Under the pieces are notes generated by a model that searched no databases, was not told the DNA's origin, and worked only from the letters and a program-made list of their open reading frames with translations. A program made the position numbers and the translations under genes. This document shows, in pieces, positions 60,387 through 64,000 of a DNA stretch of 64,000 bases (within the stretch, counting starts at the first letter, position 1; each line of letters starts with the position of its first letter). Location of the stretch: the NCBI RefSeq assembly GCF_003075045.1, contig NZ_QCZD01000001.1, forward strand, positions 1,116,001 through 1,180,000, in the 5' to 3' direction. This stretch comes from Maribacter litoralis (GTDB lineage: Bacteria > Bacteroidota > Bacteroidia > Flavobacteriales > Flavobacteriaceae).

Positions 60387-61868
60387 CTAAATAGGCTTGC
60401 TAAATTGCGCCGTCAACTCGGAGACCACATCTTCTATCACCTTATTTTTTTTCGTTCTCTCTAAAATTACAGGAGGTACCTTTCGCTCCTTGCAGTCGGT
60501 AATGGGACAACGTTCACAAGTAACCCCTACCATTTGTCTTTTAATATTAATATCCTGCAAAAAGGCAATTTTCCTTTTTAATTGCTTATCTATAAGTAAG
60601 CCGATACTAATACTTCTGTACTGAGTATCCTTAAAGGGATCTTTCGTCGCGGAGGAAAATACCAGATACGACACATCATCCGGATATTGAGAAATTTGTA
60701 AATCAAATATATGGTCTTGCTTGTTTATGGCAATTTGTTCCAGCACCTTTAATGAAACCCATCTTCTACAATAATGCTCATTTGTTTCATTGGCGTGTGG
60801 AGATTGCTGATTGGGAAGGTGCAATTCCTTGTTCAAATAAAAATTAGAACTTCCCGCCTCATGTGCAAACCTTAAAAAAAACAATTTCTGAATATTAAAA
60901 TCTTTTGGCAACAGGTTTGTCAAACGCTGATAGAACGTTTCAGGTGAGCTGGTGAAATTGGAAATGGTCTTTATAAATACAGACTTATTAAAAACATCTT
61001 TTTGAAATAGCGATTTTAGCTGGGCTATCATCACGGTTCTGGGTAATACCAGTGCCCCGGCAAAATAAGAAGCGTTAAAATTGTTCAGCACTTGCTCAAA
61101 ATTATCAAACTTTATCCAAGGAAAAGTGTAGAGGCGTAAATCATAATTTAAATAATTATAGGCAATTTCCTTCGCGTATATAAAAATTCGCTGCGCTTCA
61201 TCTATATGGCTTGCAAGCAATAAAGTTTTTGTTTTGGGAACAAAGACTGAACGTAGATCGAAAAGTTCCTTGTGCTTTTTTAAATCCGAAGTATTTATTT
61301 TGTACCCATATTCATCAACAAGTATCTCTTCCAGTTCCTTTGCAGATACCGGTTTATTTAAATCGATATGGTAAGCTTTGCAAAATTTAACTACCTGCTG
61401 CTCCAAATCATCAAAATAATTGTAGTTGGACTGTTGATAAGAGCGTAAAGACGAAAGGTAAAAACTCTCCCTATTGAAGCTGTAGTGTTTTGCAACTTCG
61501 ATTATCGTAGTAATAAATGCATTGACCTTGCCTGGGGCGTTGGAAATTATATCAATAAGATCGCTTTCTTTAATTCCGAAAAGTTCCAAGGGAATTTCTT
61601 TTAGGATCCGTGATTGTAATATTTCACCGATAGGGGCAAGATTCTTATCTAATTGTAGGGAAACCAAATCATCGTACGAAACATCCAGTTTTTCCGATAA
61701 AATTACAATCTTATCGGTCTTCGGATATTTTTTTCCATTTTCAATTTCATTTAAATAAGACTTAGATAAACCTGAAAGTTTGGACAAGCCGAACAAGGAT
61801 AAATTCTTGTCGGTCCTTATCTGCTTTAACTTTAACCCGAATATAAGTTTGATATCGTCCTCTTCCAT
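60387..61868 (-). CDS. XRE/ImmA-IrrE regulator of the ScfR/RamB type
   Basis: About 493 residues from ATG 61868 (MEEDDIKLIFGLKLKQIRTD), which is 6 bp downstream of a good -7 box, so the mRNA is probably leaderless; the in-frame ATG at 61898 lies upstream of that box. N-terminal XRE HTH at about 10-65 (LSLFGLSKLSGLSKSYLNEIENGKKYPK), an IrrE/ImmA-like middle (AQRIFIYAKEIAYNYLN; ASYFAGALVLPRTVM), and a cysteine-bearing C-terminus (VTCERCPITDCKERKVPP). ScfR/RamB relatives sense acyl-CoA and control glyoxylate-shunt genes. It is divergent from malate synthase. Confidence 0.88.
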   Translation of the reverse strand: MEEDDIKLIFGLKLKQIRTDKNLSLFGLSKLSGLSKSYLNEIENGKKYPKTDKIVILSEKLDVSYDDLVSLQLDKNLAPIGEILQSRILKEIPLELFGIKESDLIDIISNAPGKVNAFITTIIEVAKHYSFNRESFYLSSLRSYQQSNYNYFDDLEQQVVKFCKAYHIDLNKPVSAKELEEILVDEYGYKINTSDLKKHKELFDLRSVFVPKTKTLLLASHIDEAQRIFIYAKEIAYNYLNYDLRLYTFPWIKFDNFEQVLNNFNASYFAGALVLPRTVMIAQLKSLFQKDVFNKSVFIKTISNFTSSPETFYQRLTNLLPKDFNIQKLFFLRFAHEAGSSNFYLNKELHLPNQQSPHANETNEHYCRRWVSLKVLEQIAINKQDHIFDLQISQYPDDVSYLVFSSATKDPFKDTQYRSISIGLLIDKQLKRKIAFLQDINIKRQMVGVTCERCPITDCKERKVPPVILERTKKNKVIEDVVSELTAQFSKPI

Positions 61869-61873
61869 ATATA

Positions 61874-61881
61874 CAAATATA
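61874..61881 (-). promoter_or_regulatory. -7 box TATATTTG giving a probable leaderless transcript
   Basis: Read on the minus strand, TATATTTG ends 5 bp before ATG 61868, placing transcription start at or next to the start codon. Confidence 0.55.
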
Positions 61882-61923
61882 AGCTTTTTAGTGAACACGG
61901 ATATTTTGCGAAAATAAATTTTT

Positions 61924-61937
61924 AGCGAACGTTCGCT
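61924..61937. promoter_or_regulatory. 14-bp palindrome AGCGAACGTTCGCT in the aceB promoter
   Basis: Perfect dyad 51 bp upstream of the aceB ATG and 2 bp before its -7 box. Best candidate operator for the divergent ScfR/RamB-like regulator. Its core GAACGTTC is shared with the TetR operator at 60122. Confidence 0.6.
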
Positions 61938-61939
61938 TG

Positions 61940-61947
61940 TATTTTTG
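61940..61947 (+). promoter_or_regulatory. -7 box TATTTTTG of aceB
   Basis: TATTTTTG fits TAnnTTTG and lies 40 bp before the aceB ATG, immediately downstream of the palindrome. Confidence 0.6.
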
Positions 61948-61987
61948 AAATCTTTTTTATAACATTGTCAAATAAAATAATAAGACC

Positions 61988-63577
61988 ATGGAAAACACGC
62001 TTTCAAAAGTTCAGTTCGCCTCTGAAGTAAAAAATTACTATCCTGAAATTTTAACTGATGCTGCATTAGAATTTATTTTAGATCTTCATAAAAACTTTAA
62101 TGCCAAACGATTGACTTTACTAAATAATCGTAAGGTACAGCAGAAGGTTTTTGATAGTGGAAAGTTTCCTCAATTTCCAAAGGAAACAAAAGTTATTAGA
62201 GAAGGCAGTTGGACAGTGGAGGAAATACCAGTAGACCTTCAAGATAGACGTGTAGAGATTACTGGCCCAGTAGATCGAAAAATGATTATCAACGCGCTAA
62301 ATTCTAGAGCTAAAACATTTATGGCAGATTTAGAAGACAGCAATTCACCTACTTGGGGAAACAGTATTCAGGGGCAACAGAATTTAATAGACGCTAACAA
62401 CAAAACCATTTCTTTAACCGATACTAAAAGAAATAAATCTTATACATTAAATACTGAAACAGCCGTTTTACTGGTTAGACCAAGAGGTTTACATCTTGAT
62501 GAAAGACATATCATAATTAACAATGAAGTGACTTCAGGAAGCTTGGTTGATTTTGGTCTTTATGTGTTTCACAATACAAAAACTATGATGGCAAATGGCA
62601 CTGCACCCTATTTTTATCTTCCAAAATTAGAGCATTTTACAGAAGCGCGTTGGTGGAATGAGGTTTTTACATTTGCACAAGACTATCTAAATGTTCCAAA
62701 AGGTACTTTTAAAGCAACCGTTTTAATTGAAACCATTACTGCAAGTTTTCAGTTAGACGAAATCATTTATGAACTTAAAGATCATATTGTAGGTTTAAAT
62801 TGTGGTCGCTGGGATTATATATTTTCATATATCAAAAAACTTAGAAACCATCCAAACTTTGTGGTACCAAATCGTGATCAAGTTACTATGACAACGCCAT
62901 TTATGGAAGCGTATTCAAAACTGGTAATTCAACGTTGTCACAAACGTGGTATCCTTGCTATTGGTGGAATGGCAGCTCAAGTTCCTATTAAAAATAACGA
63001 AAGAGCTAATGCCGCTGCTTTAGAAAAAGTAAGGCTAGACAAGGAACGTGAAGTGAAAAATGGTCATGATGGCACTTGGGTTGCCCATCCTGCTTTAGTA
63101 GATGTTGCAATGTCGGAGTTTAATAAACATATGACAACCAGTAACCAAATACATGTAACTCGTGACGATGTTCAAATAACTGAAGCCGATTTGGTTGAGC
63201 TCCCAAAAGGTACGGTTACAGAAGCCGGGATTAGAAAAAACATTAATGTTGGTATTTTATACTTGGAAGCTTGGCTAAGAGGTCATGGTGCTGTAGCTCT
63301 TTATAATTTAATGGAAGATGCTGCAACTGCTGAGATATCGCGAACCCAAGTATGGCAATGGTTAAAAAACGAAGTGTTACTAGAAGACGGCAGAAAATTT
63401 AACATTGAACTCTATATAGAGTTGCTTGATGATGAAGTGGAAAAAATTGTAGCAGAAATTGGAGAAAATGAAATTAAAAATACCAAGTTTAAACTAGCAA
63501 TAGAGCTTTTTGACAAACTAGTTTTATCAGAAAACTTCGAAGAATTTTTAACACTTACAGCCTATCAACACATATAA
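61988..63577 (+). CDS. aceB: Malate synthase A
   Basis: A 529-residue malate synthase of the A class, joining glyoxylate and acetyl-CoA to malate. Family motifs: VEITGPVDRKMIINALNSRAKTFMADLEDSNSPTW, VLLVRPRGLHLDERH, VLIETITASFQLDEIIYELKDHIVGLNCGRWDYIFSYIK, GGMAAQVPIKN and EAGIRKNINVGILYLEAWLRGHGAVALYNLMEDAATAEISR. Catalytic Arg and Asp are in the RPRG and EDAATAE regions. Length is normal. First gene of an aceB-aceA unit. Confidence 0.96.
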   Translation: MENTLSKVQFASEVKNYYPEILTDAALEFILDLHKNFNAKRLTLLNNRKVQQKVFDSGKFPQFPKETKVIREGSWTVEEIPVDLQDRRVEITGPVDRKMIINALNSRAKTFMADLEDSNSPTWGNSIQGQQNLIDANNKTISLTDTKRNKSYTLNTETAVLLVRPRGLHLDERHIIINNEVTSGSLVDFGLYVFHNTKTMMANGTAPYFYLPKLEHFTEARWWNEVFTFAQDYLNVPKGTFKATVLIETITASFQLDEIIYELKDHIVGLNCGRWDYIFSYIKKLRNHPNFVVPNRDQVTMTTPFMEAYSKLVIQRCHKRGILAIGGMAAQVPIKNNERANAAALEKVRLDKEREVKNGHDGTWVAHPALVDVAMSEFNKHMTTSNQIHVTRDDVQITEADLVELPKGTVTEAGIRKNINVGILYLEAWLRGHGAVALYNLMEDAATAEISRTQVWQWLKNEVLLEDGRKFNIELYIELLDDEVEKIVAEIGENEIKNTKFKLAIELFDKLVLSENFEEFLTLTAYQHI

Positions 63578-63581
63578 AAAA

Positions 63582-63612
63582 ATCCTGCGATTGCGACAAC
63601 AATCAACAGGAT
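63582..63612 (+). other. Hairpin between aceB and aceA
   Basis: ATCCTG/CAGGAT with inner GATTG/CAATC forms a two-part stem just after the aceB stop. There is no clear T-run, so it may stabilise the aceB mRNA or partially terminate, setting the aceA level. Confidence 0.5.
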
Positions 63613-63647
63613 CTAATTATTATTAATGAATAACGTATCACGAAATT

Positions 63648-64000
63648 ATGAAAAATTTAGCACAAAGTAATTATAGTTCTGCATTGGAAACAGTTAAAAA
63701 TCTTAAAGCAAAGTATGGAAATACTTGGAATGCGATTAACCCTGAAAGCGCAGCTAGAATGATTACCCAGAATCGTTTTAATACCGGTCTGGATATCGCC
63801 AAATATACCGCAACTATTATGCGAGAAGATATGGCGGCTTACGATGCAGATTCATCAAACTATACGCAGTCATTGGGTTGCTGGCACGGGTTTGTTGCCC
63901 AGCAAAAAATGATTGCGGTAAAAAAGTATCATAAAACTACTAGTAAAAGATATTTATACCTTTCTGGTTGGATGGTTGCAGCCCTACGTTCTGAATTCGG
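63648..64000 (+). CDS. aceA: Isocitrate lyase, N-terminal part (continues beyond window)
   Basis: An open frame from ATG 63648 to the window end, 117 codons: MKNLAQSNYSSALETVKNLK, then WNAINPESAARMITQNRFNTGLDIAKYTATIMREDM and SLGCWHGFVAQQKMIAVKKYH. These match the start of the long isocitrate lyases of flavobacteria, which split isocitrate into glyoxylate and succinate. It lies 70 bp after aceB. The catalytic KKCGH-type motif is outside the window. Confidence 0.9.
   Translation, partial: MKNLAQSNYSSALETVKNLKAKYGNTWNAINPESAARMITQNRFNTGLDIAKYTATIMREDMAAYDADSSNYTQSLGCWHGFVAQQKMIAVKKYHKTTSKRYLYLSGWMVAALRSEF

Noticed and set aside
1-64000. tRNA or rRNA genes, including a tRNA-type attachment site
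   Set aside because: No cloverleaf-like segment or rRNA sequence was recognised on either strand by eye; a dedicated scan would be decisive.

Overview
The window is bacterial DNA from the phylum Bacteroidota, most probably a marine or soil member of the Flavobacteriaceae. Supporting signs are the Bacteroidetes-type conjugation genes (TraE/F/G/J/K/M/N order), RteC, BfmA/BtgA-type and DUF5712-type mobilisation proteins, promoter boxes of the TAnnTTTG type, AT-rich leaders mostly without Shine-Dalgarno sequences, and a flavobacterial glyoxylate-shunt locus. All calls come from reading the sequence and translations; no database search was run.

Layout. (1) 1-6.4 kb: a membrane/propeller-like gene pair, a PAS-AraC regulator, a small STAS-like protein, and an 800-residue fusion of an alpha-oxoamine-synthase-like PLP enzyme with a GNAT-type acyltransferase, followed 15 bp later by rteC. 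(2) 6.6-8.4 kb: excisionase-like HTH, a replication-type protein carrying four 11-residue repeats, and a DnaC-like ATPase. (3) 8.5-16.5 kb: peptidoglycan amidase and a tra operon encoding a type IV secretion channel. (4) 16.5-24.7 kb: defence cargo placed between the tra and mob blocks: an AlbA_2/Schlafen-type regulator, an unrecognised PD-(D/E)XK-like protein, a two-gene Gabija system (gajA, gajB), and a GHKL-ATPase/nuclease fusion. (5) 24.8-28.2 kb: coupling protein, relaxase, accessory mobilisation protein and a probable oriT. (6) 28.2-33.3 kb: maintenance genes (ssb, DUF6876-type gene). The DUF6876-type gene is split by a 3-kb tyrosine-recombinase element that looks like a RIT (recombinase-in-trio) element; that element was itself damaged by an IS3-family insertion. 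Removing it between two 7-bp direct repeats restores the split gene exactly in frame. A 1-kb stretch of degenerate repeats follows.

(7) 33.3-60.1 kb: about 27 kb in which essentially every gene lies on the minus strand. It begins with two decayed genes carrying in-frame stops, then an AraC-controlled oxidoreductase operon, a Crp/Fnr-flanked operon (SDR, ALDH, DoxX, FNT channel, esterase, acyl-ACP thioesterase), a transporter and an LpxL-like acyltransferase. It ends with a TetR-controlled cluster of aldehyde, quinone, enone and peroxide handling enzymes: two OYEs, two tandem aldo/keto reductases, ALDH, iron ADH, MDR reductase, Ohr, DJ-1/PfpI and a ferritin-like protein. (8) 60.4-64 kb: the glyoxylate shunt, malate synthase and the start of isocitrate lyase, with a divergent ScfR/RamB-like regulator.

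How it fits together: a conjugative element (ICE or plasmid; no ICE integrase is in view) brings its own replication, transfer and anti-phage functions. The metabolic cluster to its right looks like electrophile and carbonyl detoxification under local regulators with recognisable palindromic operators. The least described parts are the genes flanking Gabija, the GHKL-nuclease fusion, and the oxoamine-synthase/GNAT/RteC operon.
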